Shown: positions 52,887 through 63,168, counted from the first letter of the stretch. The stretch is DNA of 64,000 nt from Halpernia humi (GCF_900108025.1 NZ_FNUS01000001.1:806001-870000), one strand, 5' to 3'. Translations and numbers: made by a program. Notes: generated by a model from the letters alone, not told the origin.

Positions 52887-55337
52887 ATGAAAACTTTAAA
52901 ATTTGGCGGCACGTCGGTCGCCAATGCAGAAAACATTAAGCGCGTAGTAGATATAATTAAAAATCAAGCAAAGGACGAAAAAACAGTAATAGTAGTTTCT
53001 GCTTTTAGTAAAGTAACAGATTTATTGTCTCTCGCGGCCAAAAAAGCCGCAGTTGCAGACGAAAGTTACAAAGATTTACTAGAAACAATTGAAGCAAAAC
53101 ATTTAGATGCTTTAAAAGAATTACTTCCTGTAGGCGCACAAAGCAGTCCACTAAGCGAAGTTAAAAGACTTATTAATCATCTTGAAACACTATTAGATGG
53201 CTGTTTTCTCTTAAGAGAATTAACACAAAGAACCTCTGATACTATTTTAGGGTTTGGCGAATTATTATCTTCATTTATTATTTCCGAAGCGATAAAACAA
53301 GACAACAAAAACAGCATTTATAAGGACAGTAGAGATTTAATTAAAACAAATAATCAGCACGGAAAAGCAATCGTGAATTTTGAAAAAACCAATAAATTGA
53401 TCACAGATTTTTTTGCCGAAAATAATTATCAGATCACTGTTTTGCCAGGTTTTATTGCGAGATCCGAAGATGGAATAAATACCACTTTAGGACGTGGTGG
53501 TTCAGATTACTCTGCGGCCATTTTTGCAGCTGCTTTAGATGCAGATCAATTAGAAATTTGGACGGACGTAAATGGCATGTTTACAGCGAACCCAAAAATA
53601 GTGAAGCAAGCGCAAGCCATCGAAACATTGTCTTACCAAGAAGCGATGGAACTTTCACATTTTGGGGCAAAAGTTTTGTATCCTCCTACAATTCAGCCAG
53701 TTTTGCAGAAAGGCATTCCAATTATTATCAAAAATACTTTTGAGCCAGAAAATAATGGCTCTTTCATTTCAGATAAAACAAGTAGTAAGCCAAATCCTGT
53801 GAAAGGCATCAGCCACATAGATCATATTACTTTGATTACGCTGGAAGGCTCTGGTATGATTGGGGTTTCTGGTTCTTCTAAAAGATTATTTGAGGTGCTT
53901 TCTCAAGAAAAAGTGAATGTGATTTTTATTACCCAGGCCTCGTCCGAACATTCCATCTGTATCGGTATTCTAAATGAAGATTCAGAAATTGCAGAAAAAG
54001 CGATTAATGATGCTTTTCAGATAGAAATAGCGCAACACAAAATCGAACCTTGCATTGTAGAAAAAGATTTGTGCATTATTGCATTGGTGGGTGAAAACAT
54101 GAAAAACCACCAAGGTTTAAGCGGTAGAATGTTCAGCACTTTAGGGAAAAATAATGTCAACATTAGAGCAATTGCACAAGGCGCGTCTGAGAGAAATATT
54201 TCTGCTGTAATTAAAGAAAAAGATGTGAAAAAAGCACTTAATTCTTTGCACGAAAACTTTTTTGAGGAAGACACCAAACAATTAAACCTTTTTGTAATGG
54301 GCGTTGGCAACGTGGGCAAAATCTTTATCTCACAAATAGCACAGCAAAAAAAATATTTAAAAGAAAATTTTAAAATAAATGTTCGTCTAATTGCAGTTTC
54401 AAATTCCAGAAAAATGTACTTTGACGAAGATGGAATTGACCTAAAAAAATGGAATGATCTTCTAGATGAAAAGGGAGAAAAAGCAGATCATCAAGATTTT
54501 ATTTTAAAAGTTAAAACCTATAATTTACGCAACAGTATTTTTGTGGACATTACTGCCAGTGAAAGTGTTTCTAAATTGTATGAAAGTTTTCTATACCAAA
54601 GTGTGGGCGTTGTAACATGCAATAAAATTGCTTGTGCATCTGAGTATAGCAATTATATAAATTTAAAAAATATTTCGCGTCAGTATAACGCTCCATTTCT
54701 TTATGAAACCAATGTAGGCGCTGGATTGCCAATCATTGATACATTAAAAAATCTAGTTGCTTCGGGTGACAAAGTCAATAAAATACAAGCCGTTTTATCT
54801 GGAAGTTTAAATTTTATCTTCAATAATTTTAATGAAAAAAACTCTTTTCACGACGTAGTAAAAGAAGCCGGAGTTCAAGGTTTTACAGAACCAGATCCCA
54901 AGATTGATTTAAGCGGAATTGATGTAGCTAGAAAAATTTTAATTTTAATTAGAGAAAGTGGCCATAAAATGGATATCGAAGAAATTTCTAACGAATCCTT
55001 TTTGCCAGAAGCCTGTTTAAAAACGGAAGACAATGACAATTTTTTCGCCTCATTAATTGAACATTCAGCACATTTTGAAGCACTTTATAATAATGCTTTG
55101 AGCAAAGATTCTCGCTTAAAATATGTCGCTCAATATGAAAATGGAAAAGCCAGCGTGGGCTTGCAACTTATCCCGAAAGACCATCCTTTCTATAATTTAG
55201 AAGGAAAAGATAATATTGTTTTATTTTTTACAGATCGCTATGTTGATCAGCCTTTGCTTATAAAAGGTGCGGGCGCAGGTGCTTCAGTAACTGCTTCGGG
55301 GATTTTTGCAGACGTAATTAGAATGGGAAATATTTAA
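52887..55337 (+). CDS. thrA: Bifunctional aspartokinase/homoserine dehydrogenase
   Basis: Two-domain enzyme of 816 aa catalysing the first and third steps from aspartate to threonine. The kinase (about 1-300) opens with LKFGGTSVANAENI and has GRGGSDYSAA. Two ACT repeats follow (about 310-460, LEGSGMIGVSGSSKRL), which mediate threonine feedback in other bacteria. The dehydrogenase (about 465-816) starts FVMGVGNVGKIFI and has the catalytic region KIACASEYSNYIN with Lys. It is the first structural gene of thrABC. Confidence 0.97.
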   Translation: MKTLKFGGTSVANAENIKRVVDIIKNQAKDEKTVIVVSAFSKVTDLLSLAAKKAAVADESYKDLLETIEAKHLDALKELLPVGAQSSPLSEVKRLINHLETLLDGCFLLRELTQRTSDTILGFGELLSSFIISEAIKQDNKNSIYKDSRDLIKTNNQHGKAIVNFEKTNKLITDFFAENNYQITVLPGFIARSEDGINTTLGRGGSDYSAAIFAAALDADQLEIWTDVNGMFTANPKIVKQAQAIETLSYQEAMELSHFGAKVLYPPTIQPVLQKGIPIIIKNTFEPENNGSFISDKTSSKPNPVKGISHIDHITLITLEGSGMIGVSGSSKRLFEVLSQEKVNVIFITQASSEHSICIGILNEDSEIAEKAINDAFQIEIAQHKIEPCIVEKDLCIIALVGENMKNHQGLSGRMFSTLGKNNVNIRAIAQGASERNISAVIKEKDVKKALNSLHENFFEEDTKQLNLFVMGVGNVGKIFISQIAQQKKYLKENFKINVRLIAVSNSRKMYFDEDGIDLKKWNDLLDEKGEKADHQDFILKVKTYNLRNSIFVDITASESVSKLYESFLYQSVGVVTCNKIACASEYSNYINLKNISRQYNAPFLYETNVGAGLPIIDTLKNLVASGDKVNKIQAVLSGSLNFIFNNFNEKNSFHDVVKEAGVQGFTEPDPKIDLSGIDVARKILILIRESGHKMDIEEISNESFLPEACLKTEDNDNFFASLIEHSAHFEALYNNALSKDSRLKYVAQYENGKASVGLQLIPKDHPFYNLEGKDNIVLFFTDRYVDQPLLIKGAGAGASVTASGIFADVIRMGNI

Positions 55338-55401
55338 TTTAAGTCATTGATTTTAAGTTAATAATTTATTTAAAAATAAATGATCGATAATAAAAACACT
55401 T

Positions 55402-56334
55402 ATGAACGAAATAAAAATATTTTGCCCCGCCACAATTGCCAATCTTTCTTGTGGATTTGATGTTTTAGGTTTATGTCTAGACACCGCAGGAGATGAAATG
55501 ATTATAAAAAAATCTAACACAAAAGGCGTTCGCATCAATAAAATTGTAGGCGCAGACTTACCTTTAGAAACGGAAAATAATGTGGCCGGCGTTTCCTTAT
55601 TGGCAATGCTAGAGGAAGTAGAAGCGGATTTTGGTTTCGAAATCGAAATTTATAAAAACATTAAAGCCGGAAGCGGCATTGGCAGCAGCGCAGCAAGTTC
55701 TGCAGGCGCCGTTTTCGGGGCTAATGAATTACTGGGGAAACCATTTACAAGAAAAGAACTTATAAAATTTGCCATGCAAGGTGAAAAACTTGCAAGCGGA
55801 AATGCACACGCAGATAATGTCGCGCCGGCTCTTTTAGGCGGTTTCACTTTGGTTAGAAGTTCCAACCCTTTAGATGTTATCCGAATAGAAAGCCCTGAAG
55901 AATTATTTGCAACGGTGATTCATCCCCAAATAGAATTAAAAACTTCCGATGCGCGTTCCGTCTTAAAAAAAACCGTTTCTTTAAAAAGTGCAATTACACA
56001 ATGGGGAAATGTCGGCGGTTTAGTCGCAGGTTTATACACAAAAGATTATGATTTAATCGGACGTTCGCTCCATGATGAAATTATAGAACCAATTAGAAGT
56101 TTACTAATTCCAGGTTTTAATTTAATTAAAAATTCTGCTTTAGAAAACGGTGCTTTAGGCGCAGGAATTTCTGGCTCCGGACCATCTATTTTTTCATTAT
56201 GCCGAGGAAATGAAATCGCACAAAAGATTGCCGCGGGAATGGGGAAAATTTATGATGACTTAGACGTTCCTTATGAAATTCACGTTTCAAAAATAAATCC
56301 AGACGGCATCAAAATCATTAGCACCAATCCATAA
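55402..56334 (+). CDS. thrB: Homoserine kinase
   Basis: GHMP-family kinase of 310 aa phosphorylating homoserine. The ATP loop is AGSGIGSSAASSAGAVFGAN, and the C-terminal GHMP motif GAGISGSGPSIFSL is intact. The start PATIANLSCGFDVLGL is a family hallmark. Located between thrA and thrC with gaps of 64 and 35 bases, consistent with one operon. Confidence 0.96.
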   Translation: MNEIKIFCPATIANLSCGFDVLGLCLDTAGDEMIIKKSNTKGVRINKIVGADLPLETENNVAGVSLLAMLEEVEADFGFEIEIYKNIKAGSGIGSSAASSAGAVFGANELLGKPFTRKELIKFAMQGEKLASGNAHADNVAPALLGGFTLVRSSNPLDVIRIESPEELFATVIHPQIELKTSDARSVLKKTVSLKSAITQWGNVGGLVAGLYTKDYDLIGRSLHDEIIEPIRSLLIPGFNLIKNSALENGALGAGISGSGPSIFSLCRGNEIAQKIAAGMGKIYDDLDVPYEIHVSKINPDGIKIISTNP

Positions 56335-56369
56335 ACTAAAAACGAAAACTTACTTTTTACATTAAATAA

Positions 56370-57662
56370 ATGAAATATTACAGTTTAAATCACAATGCAA
56401 AAAAAGTTAACTTCAAAGACGCTGTAACAGACGGTTTAGCGCCAGATAAAGGCTTGTATTTTCCCGAAGAAATCACAGCATTACCGAAAACTTTTTTTGA
56501 TAATATCGAAAATTTAGATCATAAAGAAATTGCCTTTCAAGTAATTCAGCAATTTGTGGGAGATGAGATTCCAGCGGAAATTTTAAAAGAAATTATCGCC
56601 GAAACCCTATCTTTTGATTTTCCTTTGGCAGAAGTAGAAGAAAATATTTACGCTTTGGAATTATTTCATGGCCCGACGATGGCATTTAAAGATGTCGGCG
56701 CTCGGTTTATGTCGCGTTGTTTGGGCTATTTTAACAAAGACAAAAAAGACAACGAGAACACCGTTTTGGTTGCAACTTCTGGTGATACTGGAGGCGCAGT
56801 TGCCAGCGGATTTTTGGACGTAGAAGGTGTAAAAGTGGTCATTTTATATCCTTCAGGAAAAGTAAGTGATATTCAGGAAAAGCAACTGACCACTTTAGGA
56901 AAAAATATCACGGCACTGGAAGTGGACGGTGTTTTTGATGATTGTCAGGACATGGTGAAGAAAGCCTTTTTAGATGAAGATTTAAACAGTAAAAATTTAA
57001 CTTCGGCCAATTCTATAAACATTGCGCGTTGGCTACCCCAAATGTTCTATTTCTTTTTTGCCTATAAAAATTTGAAAAAACAAAATAAACCGCTTGTGTT
57101 TTCTTGCCCGAGTGGAAATTTTGGAAACATTTGCGCCGGAATTTTAGCCAAAAAATTAGGATTACCAATTAAACATTTTGTGGCTTCTACAAATATTAAT
57201 GATACAGTTCCGCGTTTTTTGGTAAATGGTTTATATGAGCCAAAACCGTCAGAAAGCACGATTTCTAATGCAATGGACGTGGGAAATCCAAGTAATTTTT
57301 GCAGGATTCAAGAAATGTATGATAATGATTTAGAGCAATTAAAAAAAGATTTTTCTTCCTATAGTTTTTCTGATAAAGAAACTTTAGAAACGATGAAAAC
57401 GATTTACAAAGCAAATAACTACATCGCAGATCCGCATGGCGCAGTGGGTTTTTTAGGTTTAAAAAAAGAATTAGAAAACCATCCAAATGCGCTAGGAATT
57501 TTTTTAGAAACAGCGCATCCCATTAAATTTTTAGACATTGTAGAACCCGCTTTAAATATAAAATTACCTATTCCAAAGCAAATAGAAAGCGTTTTAGGAA
57601 AAGAAAAGAAAAGTGTAAAAATAAAAACTTATGCTGATCTAAAATCATATTTAACTTATTGA
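56370..57662 (+). CDS. thrC: Threonine synthase
   Basis: PLP enzyme of 430 aa making threonine from O-phosphohomoserine. The PLP-binding Lys is in FHGPTMAFKDVGARFM, and the phosphate-binding Ser/Gly loop in VATSGDTGGAVASGFL. The N-terminal threonine-synthase domain YYSLNHNAKKVNFKDAVTDG is present. Last gene of the thr operon; no clear terminator is visible in the 63 bases before the next promoter. Confidence 0.96.
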   Translation: MKYYSLNHNAKKVNFKDAVTDGLAPDKGLYFPEEITALPKTFFDNIENLDHKEIAFQVIQQFVGDEIPAEILKEIIAETLSFDFPLAEVEENIYALELFHGPTMAFKDVGARFMSRCLGYFNKDKKDNENTVLVATSGDTGGAVASGFLDVEGVKVVILYPSGKVSDIQEKQLTTLGKNITALEVDGVFDDCQDMVKKAFLDEDLNSKNLTSANSINIARWLPQMFYFFFAYKNLKKQNKPLVFSCPSGNFGNICAGILAKKLGLPIKHFVASTNINDTVPRFLVNGLYEPKPSESTISNAMDVGNPSNFCRIQEMYDNDLEQLKKDFSSYSFSDKETLETMKTIYKANNYIADPHGAVGFLGLKKELENHPNALGIFLETAHPIKFLDIVEPALNIKLPIPKQIESVLGKEKKSVKIKTYADLKSYLTY

Positions 57663-57725
57663 AAGTAAATCTTTTAAGTTAGATATAATTTTAAAAATTA
57701 TAGAATAATTTTCGCAATAAAAGTA

Positions 57726-57733
57726 TATTTTTG
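57726..57733 (+). promoter_or_regulatory. Bacteroidetes -7 promoter box of the AI-2E permease gene
   Basis: TATTTTTG fits TAnnTTTG. A TTG at 57731 lies inside it, so that codon is not the start; the ATG at 57746 is 12 bases downstream. Confidence 0.55.
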
Positions 57734-57745
57734 TACTATAAAAAA

Positions 57746-58861
57746 ATGTTAGAAAAAATAAAATTACCATTTCTACTCAGGCTTTCACTTGCTTTGGTGA
57801 GTATTCTTTGTTTGGGTTATTTAGCAGATATCGGCAAAACTATTTTGGCGCCACTTTTTTTTGCTTTTTTAGTTTCGCTATTATTTTTACCATTTGCCAA
57901 CTTTCTAGAACGAAAGTTAAAATTCAGAAGAAGTTTTTCTACTTTATTTTCAGTATTTATTTTAATATTTTTTCTGGCTGGTCTCATCTACTTTTTTGGA
58001 AATCAGTTTGGAAGATTGAGTGATGATTTACCTCTTTTACAAAAACAAATCAACGAATCTTTTACTGAATTTCAGGTTTGGGTTTCTAGAACTTTTCATA
58101 TCAATTTTAGCAAGCAATTAAAATATTTAAACGAGGCGGGCGATAAAATTTTATCTTCTAGCACCATAATTCTGGGTACTACTTTGGCTATTTTTTCTAG
58201 TAGTATGGCATTTGTAATCTTCAGTAGTATTTTTTTTATTTTTATTCTCAATTACCGACGTACTTTGTATAAATTTATAGTTCGTGTTTTTCACGAAGAA
58301 CATCAGCCAAAAGTGCAAGATATTACCAATGAAATTCGTAAAATTATTAAACAATATATCGCGGGGCTTTTTCTTCAGGTATTTATAGTTTCAACGCTCA
58401 CAAGTATAGTTTTAACGATTTTAGAAGTTAAATATGCTTTACTTTTAGGTGTGCTCACAGGTCTTTTAAACGTCATACCTTATGTGGGGATTTTTGTTTC
58501 TGCTATTTTTGCCAGTTTTATAAGTTTTGCAACGGGCGGAACATCCAAATTTTTATTTGTTTTGATTGGCTATTTTGGTGTTCATATTTTGGATGCCAAT
58601 GTTATTTTACCTTTCGTAGTTGGCTCTAAAGTGAAAATAAATGCGCTTTTTTCTTTTCTAATAATTTTAATAGGCGAAAGTTTGTGGGGCATATCTGGAA
58701 TGTTTTTAGGAATTCCTTTTTTGGCAATTTTAAAAATAATTTTAGACAGAATAGAGGGATTACAACCTTGGGGAGCGCTTCTAGGTGAAGAAGTAAAAGT
58801 GAAACGGCCAAAACGCAAACTAAAAATCAGTAAGAAAATTACTATTGAGGAGAAAGATTAA
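57746..58861 (+). CDS. AI-2E-family membrane transporter
   Basis: Membrane protein of 371 aa from the ATG at 57746. It has seven or eight membrane segments and the AI-2E family layout: paired helices at the start, a middle soluble region (KQLKYLNEAGDKILSSS), then GVLTGLLNVIPYVGIFVSAI and the closing GISGMFLGIPFLAILKIIL. Family members export AI-2 or small ions (Na+/H+ antiport) in some species; substrate here is unknown. The C-terminal tail is Lys-rich. Confidence 0.87.
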   Translation: MLEKIKLPFLLRLSLALVSILCLGYLADIGKTILAPLFFAFLVSLLFLPFANFLERKLKFRRSFSTLFSVFILIFFLAGLIYFFGNQFGRLSDDLPLLQKQINESFTEFQVWVSRTFHINFSKQLKYLNEAGDKILSSSTIILGTTLAIFSSSMAFVIFSSIFFIFILNYRRTLYKFIVRVFHEEHQPKVQDITNEIRKIIKQYIAGLFLQVFIVSTLTSIVLTILEVKYALLLGVLTGLLNVIPYVGIFVSAIFASFISFATGGTSKFLFVLIGYFGVHILDANVILPFVVGSKVKINALFSFLIILIGESLWGISGMFLGIPFLAILKIILDRIEGLQPWGALLGEEVKVKRPKRKLKISKKITIEEKD

Positions 58862-58923
58862 CATAATTTTTCTAAGTTTTTTTCCATTTAAACCACCCCG
58901 TCTTCTCCTTTCAGTCGAATCCA

Positions 58924-58940
58924 CCCCTCCAAAGGAGGGG
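58924..58940. repeat. Short perfect palindrome CCCCTCC-AAA-GGAGGGG
   Basis: Seven-base arms around AAA, between the AI-2E gene and the DUF4349 gene; the core CTCCAAAGGAG is shared with 17388-17402. No T tract follows. Confidence 0.6.
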
Positions 58941-58992
58941 AATTCTCATCTCGATTAATCGTCGACATTATAATTTTTTTAATATAATTTAT

Positions 58993-59076
58993 TTTACAAT
59001 AAATTTACAACTTATTCAATTACAATAATTTACAACACAATTGCTAGTTTACAAGTTTTAAACAAAGCATTTACAA
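58993..59076 (+). repeat. Array of TTTACAA boxes
   Basis: Six boxes in 84 bases upstream of the DUF4349 gene: TTTACAA at 58993, 59004, 59029, 59048 and 59070, plus ATTACAA at 59019. Steps are 11, 15, 10, 19 and 22 bases, some close to whole turns of the helix. Confidence 0.5.
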
Positions 59077-59131
59077 AGGCTTTATCGTGTGGGTTTCGAC
59101 CTTTACTTTTATAATTTTAAAACCAAATATT

Positions 59132-60049
59132 ATGAAAGTTTCCAACACAAAAATCGCGATCCTCTTAATGGGTATTTTTTTTCTAAATGCCTGCAAAAAA
59201 CAAGAAACTGCAAACACTTCCGGATTCGCCGCAGACAGCGCAATTGTATCTAGTGAAAATGTCTCCGATAGTATTTCTTATGCTGCAAAACAAAATATTG
59301 ACGGTAAAAAATTCATAAAATCGGCTGACTTGAATATGGAAGTGAAAGATGTTTACAAAACGACCATAGAAATAGAAAAATATTTAAAAAACAACGGCGG
59401 ATTTGTGACATTGAGTTCTTTAAACTCCGAAATAATTTCAGATGAAACCTATAATACTTCCGACGAAAATGCAATGCTCATAAGAAAATACCAAACCGAA
59501 AATAGTATGGAAGTTCGCATTCCTACAGAAAAATTGGGCGATTTTTTGCAATACATTAATGATGAAAAACTATTTCTAAAAGCACGAAATATTTATGCTG
59601 AAGACATTACCGCAAACATTCAATTAGCGAAACTAGAAAGTAACAGAATGCAAAAAAATGGGCAAGAAATTGCGAAATTAAAAACGACTGAAAAAAAAGT
59701 AAATCTCGCCAACGAAAATGAAAGCGAGAAAAATTATCAGCAAGTTCAAAATTTTATAACGCAAGACAATTTAAAATACAGCAGTGTAAAAATTTACATC
59801 AAAGAACCAAAAATCAGAATTGCTGAAATTGCGATTACCAATACCAAAAATATTGACAACAAGTACAAATTTAATTTTTTTTATGACGTGAAAAACGCTT
59901 TTGTAGAAGGCTTTTATCTTATTCAGAAAATTATTGTTGGCTTATTTAGCATTTGGCCTTTGCTTATAATTGGTGTAATAATTGTCCTTTTTTACCGCAA
60001 AAGAAATACGAAAAAAAATGATAAATTTCAGTATGAAATCAAAAAATAG
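59132..60049 (+). CDS. DUF4349 lipoprotein
   Basis: Protein of 305 aa from the ATG at 59132; a longer reading from 59087 would hide the signal peptide, so it is rejected. The lipobox is FFLNACKKQE. DUF4349 features follow: FIKSADLNMEVKDVYKTTI, the ME-VRIPTEKL strand and a coiled coil (about 170-215, then AKLKTTEKKVNLANE). A membrane segment near the C-terminus (IVGLFSIWPLLIIGVIIVLF) and a basic tail end the protein, so it may span between two membranes or be anchored twice. Function unknown. Confidence 0.85.
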   Translation: MKVSNTKIAILLMGIFFLNACKKQETANTSGFAADSAIVSSENVSDSISYAAKQNIDGKKFIKSADLNMEVKDVYKTTIEIEKYLKNNGGFVTLSSLNSEIISDETYNTSDENAMLIRKYQTENSMEVRIPTEKLGDFLQYINDEKLFLKARNIYAEDITANIQLAKLESNRMQKNGQEIAKLKTTEKKVNLANENESEKNYQQVQNFITQDNLKYSSVKIYIKEPKIRIAEIAITNTKNIDNKYKFNFFYDVKNAFVEGFYLIQKIIVGLFSIWPLLIIGVIIVLFYRKRNTKKNDKFQYEIKK

Positions 60050-60076
60050 TAATAAATTTATCTCAAAATAAAAAAT

Positions 60077-60508
60077 ATGAAAAAGTTGATTTTTTTAAGC
60101 GCTATTTTGACGACGGCTTTTGCCTTTTCACAAGTAAAAGTTACCCCTGAAAGTAAAGATTTAAACGAAGTTTATAAAGGTGGCGATAAGCAACTGGTGA
60201 AAGATGTTCAAAATAATTTCAGCACTTTTTCTTCAGAATATCAAGTAAATGGCAAATTTATTTTAAATTTTGATTTGGATAAAAATGGTAAAATTATTCA
60301 CCCGAAAGTGTTGCCAGAAGTAAATAATGATTTTGCTTATGCTGTTATTCGCTCTTTCAAAAGGGTAAAAAATAATTTTAATCCGAATATGCCTAAAAGT
60401 AATTTGGCCCTTGTATTAGATTTTAACCCCAGTTTTAAAAGTGATGATGGCCGCGAGCGATTTACAGAAACTGCCGCTTCAGATCGTTTTCAGATGAGAA
60501 ATAACTAA
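60077..60508 (+). CDS. Secreted TonB C-terminal-domain-like protein
   Basis: Protein of 143 aa with a Sec signal peptide (residues 1-19, ending AFAFSQ). The mature part resembles the TonB C-terminal fold: YKGGDKQLVKDVQNNF, NGKFILNFDLDKNGKI, then VIRSFKRVKNNFNPNM. It lacks the TonB anchor and proline linker, so it is not a full energy transducer. It lies 27 bases after the DUF4349 gene and is probably co-transcribed. Confidence 0.72.
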   Translation: MKKLIFLSAILTTAFAFSQVKVTPESKDLNEVYKGGDKQLVKDVQNNFSTFSSEYQVNGKFILNFDLDKNGKIIHPKVLPEVNNDFAYAVIRSFKRVKNNFNPNMPKSNLALVLDFNPSFKSDDGRERFTETAASDRFQMRNN

Positions 60509-60529
60509 AAACCTTACAATTAAATTACT

Positions 60530-60562
60530 AAACCTTCGGAAATTTTTCGGAGGTTTTATTTT
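60530..60562 (+). terminator. Terminator after the TonB-CTD-like gene
   Basis: AAACCTTC (60530-60537) pairs with GGAGGTTT (60549-60556) with one G-T pair, followed by TATTTTT. Confidence 0.75.
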
Positions 60563-60566
60563 TACC

Positions 60567-60574
60567 TAAATTTG
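60567..60574 (+). promoter_or_regulatory. Bacteroidetes -7 promoter box of pgi
   Basis: TAAATTTG fits TAnnTTTG, 59 bases before the pgi ATG and just past the preceding terminator. Confidence 0.5.
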
Positions 60575-60633
60575 TGGTTTTAAACAGCATTTTTAATGTA
60601 AAACGATAAAACTTCTAATTTAAAATTTAACTA

Positions 60634-62274
60634 ATGTTCCCAAAAATAAACCCTCTAGAAACTAAATCTTGGCAAAATTTGGAAGCGCATTTTACCCAAA
60701 ATGATTTCGAACTTCGCACTTTATTTCAATATAATCCAGAAAGATTTTCACAATTTTCTATTGAAAAAGAAAATTATTTATTTGATTATTCAAAAAATTT
60801 AATAGACGAGAAAACCTTAGAACTTCTCCTCAATCTTGCAGAAGAATGCAAATTAGAAGATGCAATAAAAGCAATGTTTTCCGGTGAAATCATCAATGAA
60901 ACCGAACACCGCGCTGTTCTTCATACCGCTTTGCGCGATTTTTCTCCGGAGCCAATTTTGGTAGATGGGGAAAATATTAAGCCTGAAATTAAAAAGGTTT
61001 TAGACCAAATGAAATCTTTTTCAGAAAAAATTATTTCTGGTGCGCACAAAGGATTTTCAGGAAAAGAAATTACAGATGTAGTCAACATCGGAATTGGCGG
61101 CTCAGATTTAGGTCCTGTGATGGTTTGTTCGGCTTTAAAACATTTTAAAACAAGACTAAATGTTCATTTTGTTTCTAATGTTGATGGAAATGATATTGCA
61201 GAAGTTTTAAAAAATCTCAATCCAGAAACCACACTTTTCATTATTGCATCTAAAACTTTTACCACGCAAGAAACAATGACCAATGCCAATTCTGCAAAAG
61301 ATTGGTTTTTAAAAAACGGAAAATTAGAAGATGTTGAAAAGCATTTTGTAGCACTTTCAACTAATATAGAAGCCGTAAAAAATTTCGGGATTGCAGAAGA
61401 AAATATTTTCCAATTTTGGGATTGGGTTGGCGGTAGATATTCTTTGTGGAGTGCCATTGGTTTAAGCATCGTTCTATTTATTGGTTATGATAATTTCGAG
61501 CAACTTTTAAAAGGCGCAGAAGACACAGATACACATTTCAAAACAGCGAAATTTTCTGAAAATATCCCAGTGATAATGGGACTTTTAGGAATTTGGTACC
61601 GCAATTTTTATGATGCAGAAACTTATGCTATTTTGCCATATTCTCAATATTTAAACCGTTTTCCGGCCTATTTTCAGCAAGGCGATATGGAAAGCAACGG
61701 AAAATCTATCGATAGAAACGGCGAATTTGTAGAATACGAAACTGGCCCTGTAATTTGGGGCGAGCCAGGCACCAACGGCCAACACGCGTTTTACCAACTT
61801 ATACATCAAGGAACAGAACTTATTCCAGCAGATTTTATTGCGTATGTGAAATCAGCCAATGTTGTTTCTGACCATCAAGTGAAATTATTGGCCAATTTCT
61901 TTGCTCAAACAGAAGCGCTCGCGTTCGGGAAAACTGAAAACGAAGTGATTGAAGAATTAAAAAAAGAAGGTAAAACAGACGAAGAAATTTCAAAACTCGC
62001 TCCATATAAAATCTTCACAGGAGATTCGCCAACGAACTCTATCTTTTTCCATGAATTAAATCCTTTTTCACTCGGACAACTCATTGCACTTTATGAGCAC
62101 AAAATTTTTGTTCAAGGCGTGATTTGGAATATTTTCAGTTTTGACCAATTTGGGGTTGAACTCGGTAAAGTTTTAGCCAAAAATATACTTCCAAAACTAA
62201 TTGATGACGAACATGTAAACTCTCATGACTCTTCTACAAATGCGCTAATCAATTACTATAAAAAAAATAAGTAA
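60634..62274 (+). CDS. pgi: Glucose-6-phosphate isomerase
   Basis: Glycolytic isomerase of 546 aa interconverting glucose-6-phosphate and fructose-6-phosphate. Sugar-phosphate-binding blocks are [18 protein letters not shown] and [15 protein letters not shown]. The late signatures [21 protein letters not shown] and [18 protein letters not shown] contain the catalytic His and Lys. It is full length and followed by folD after 6 bases, so the two are probably co-transcribed. Confidence 0.97.
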   Translation: MFPKINPLETKSWQNLEAHFTQNDFELRTLFQYNPERFSQFSIEKENYLFDYSKNLIDEKTLELLLNLAEECKLEDAIKAMFSGEIINETEHRAVLHTALRDFSPEPILVDGENIKPEIKKVLDQMKSFSEKIISGAHKGFSGKEITDVVNIGIGGSDLGPVMVCSALKHFKTRLNVHFVSNVDGNDIAEVLKNLNPETTLFIIASKTFTTQETMTNANSAKDWFLKNGKLEDVEKHFVALSTNIEAVKNFGIAEENIFQFWDWVGGRYSLWSAIGLSIVLFIGYDNFEQLLKGAEDTDTHFKTAKFSENIPVIMGLLGIWYRNFYDAETYAILPYSQYLNRFPAYFQQGDMESNGKSIDRNGEFVEYETGPVIWGEPGTNGQHAFYQLIHQGTELIPADFIAYVKSANVVSDHQVKLLANFFAQTEALAFGKTENEVIEELKKEGKTDEEISKLAPYKIFTGDSPTNSIFFHELNPFSLGQLIALYEHKIFVQGVIWNIFSFDQFGVELGKVLAKNILPKLIDDEHVNSHDSSTNALINYYKKNK

Positions 62275-62280
62275 AAAAAT

Positions 62281-63165
62281 ATGGCAAAAATATTAGATGG
62301 CTTAAAAGTTTCAAAAGAAATAAAAAGCGAAATTAAAGCCGAAGTAGAAAAAATAATAAAAAGTAAAAAGCGAGCACCTCATCTCGTTGCAATATTGGTA
62401 GGCAATAATGGCGCAAGTAAAACTTATGTGAACAGTAAAGTAAAAGATTGCCAAGAAGTCGGCTTTACTTCTTCTTTATTAAAATTTCCGGCAACCGTAT
62501 CCGAAGCAGAACTTTTAGAAAAAATTAATGAACTGAATCACAGTAAAGCCGTAGATGGTTTTATTGTGCAACTACCTCTTCCCAAACAAATCGATCAAGA
62601 AAAAATAATTATGGCGATTGATCCGCGGAAAGATGTGGATGGTTTTCACCCAGAAAATTTCGGAAAAATGGCACTCGAAATGGACACATTTCTACCAGCC
62701 ACGCCCTTTGGAATCCTCACATTACTAGAACGCTACAACATTGAAACAAAAGGAAAACATTGTGTAATTATTGGCAGAAGTAGAATTGTAGGAAAACCAA
62801 TGAGTATTTTAATGGGCAGAAAAGATTTCCCAGGAAATTCTACAGTAACCCTCACGCACAGTTATACACCACACATTGAGAAATTTACACAAAGTGCAGA
62901 TATAGTAATCACCGCCTTGGGAGACCCCCACTTTTTGAAAAGTGAAATGATTAAAAAAGGCGCAATAATAGTAGATGTGGGAATTACGCGGGTTGATGAC
63001 GATTCCAAAAAAGGATATCATTTAACAGGAGATGTGGACTTCGAAAGTTGTGCAGAAAAAGCAGCGTGGATAACACCAGTTCCAGGAGGCGTAGGCCCAA
63101 TGACGAGAGCGATGCTCTTGAAAAACACACTTTTAGCTTACAAAACATCAGTGTACAACGATTAA
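62281..63165 (+). CDS. folD: Methylenetetrahydrofolate dehydrogenase/cyclohydrolase
   Basis: Bifunctional FolD of 294 aa interconverting 5,10-methylene- and 10-formyl-tetrahydrofolate. The active site region is GASKTYVNSKVKDCQEVGF (Tyr, Lys and the Gln/Asp set), DGFIVQLPLPKQID and VDGFHPENFGKMAL. The NADP-binding motif is IIGRSRIVGKPM. The C-terminal PVPGGVGPMTRAML is a family hallmark. It follows pgi and ends just before repeat copy B, which may also terminate the transcript. Confidence 0.97.
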   Translation: MAKILDGLKVSKEIKSEIKAEVEKIIKSKKRAPHLVAILVGNNGASKTYVNSKVKDCQEVGFTSSLLKFPATVSEAELLEKINELNHSKAVDGFIVQLPLPKQIDQEKIIMAIDPRKDVDGFHPENFGKMALEMDTFLPATPFGILTLLERYNIETKGKHCVIIGRSRIVGKPMSILMGRKDFPGNSTVTLTHSYTPHIEKFTQSADIVITALGDPHFLKSEMIKKGAIIVDVGITRVDDDSKKGYHLTGDVDFESCAEKAAWITPVPGGVGPMTRAMLLKNTLLAYKTSVYND

Positions 63166-63168
63166 TTT

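Noticed and set aside
57731-57745. TTG start for the AI-2E-family gene
   Set aside because: The TTG lies inside the -7 promoter box; ATG at 57746 is the better start.
59087-59131. Upstream non-ATG start for the DUF4349 gene
   Set aside because: Would bury the lipoprotein signal sequence; ATG at 59132 gives a proper lipobox position.
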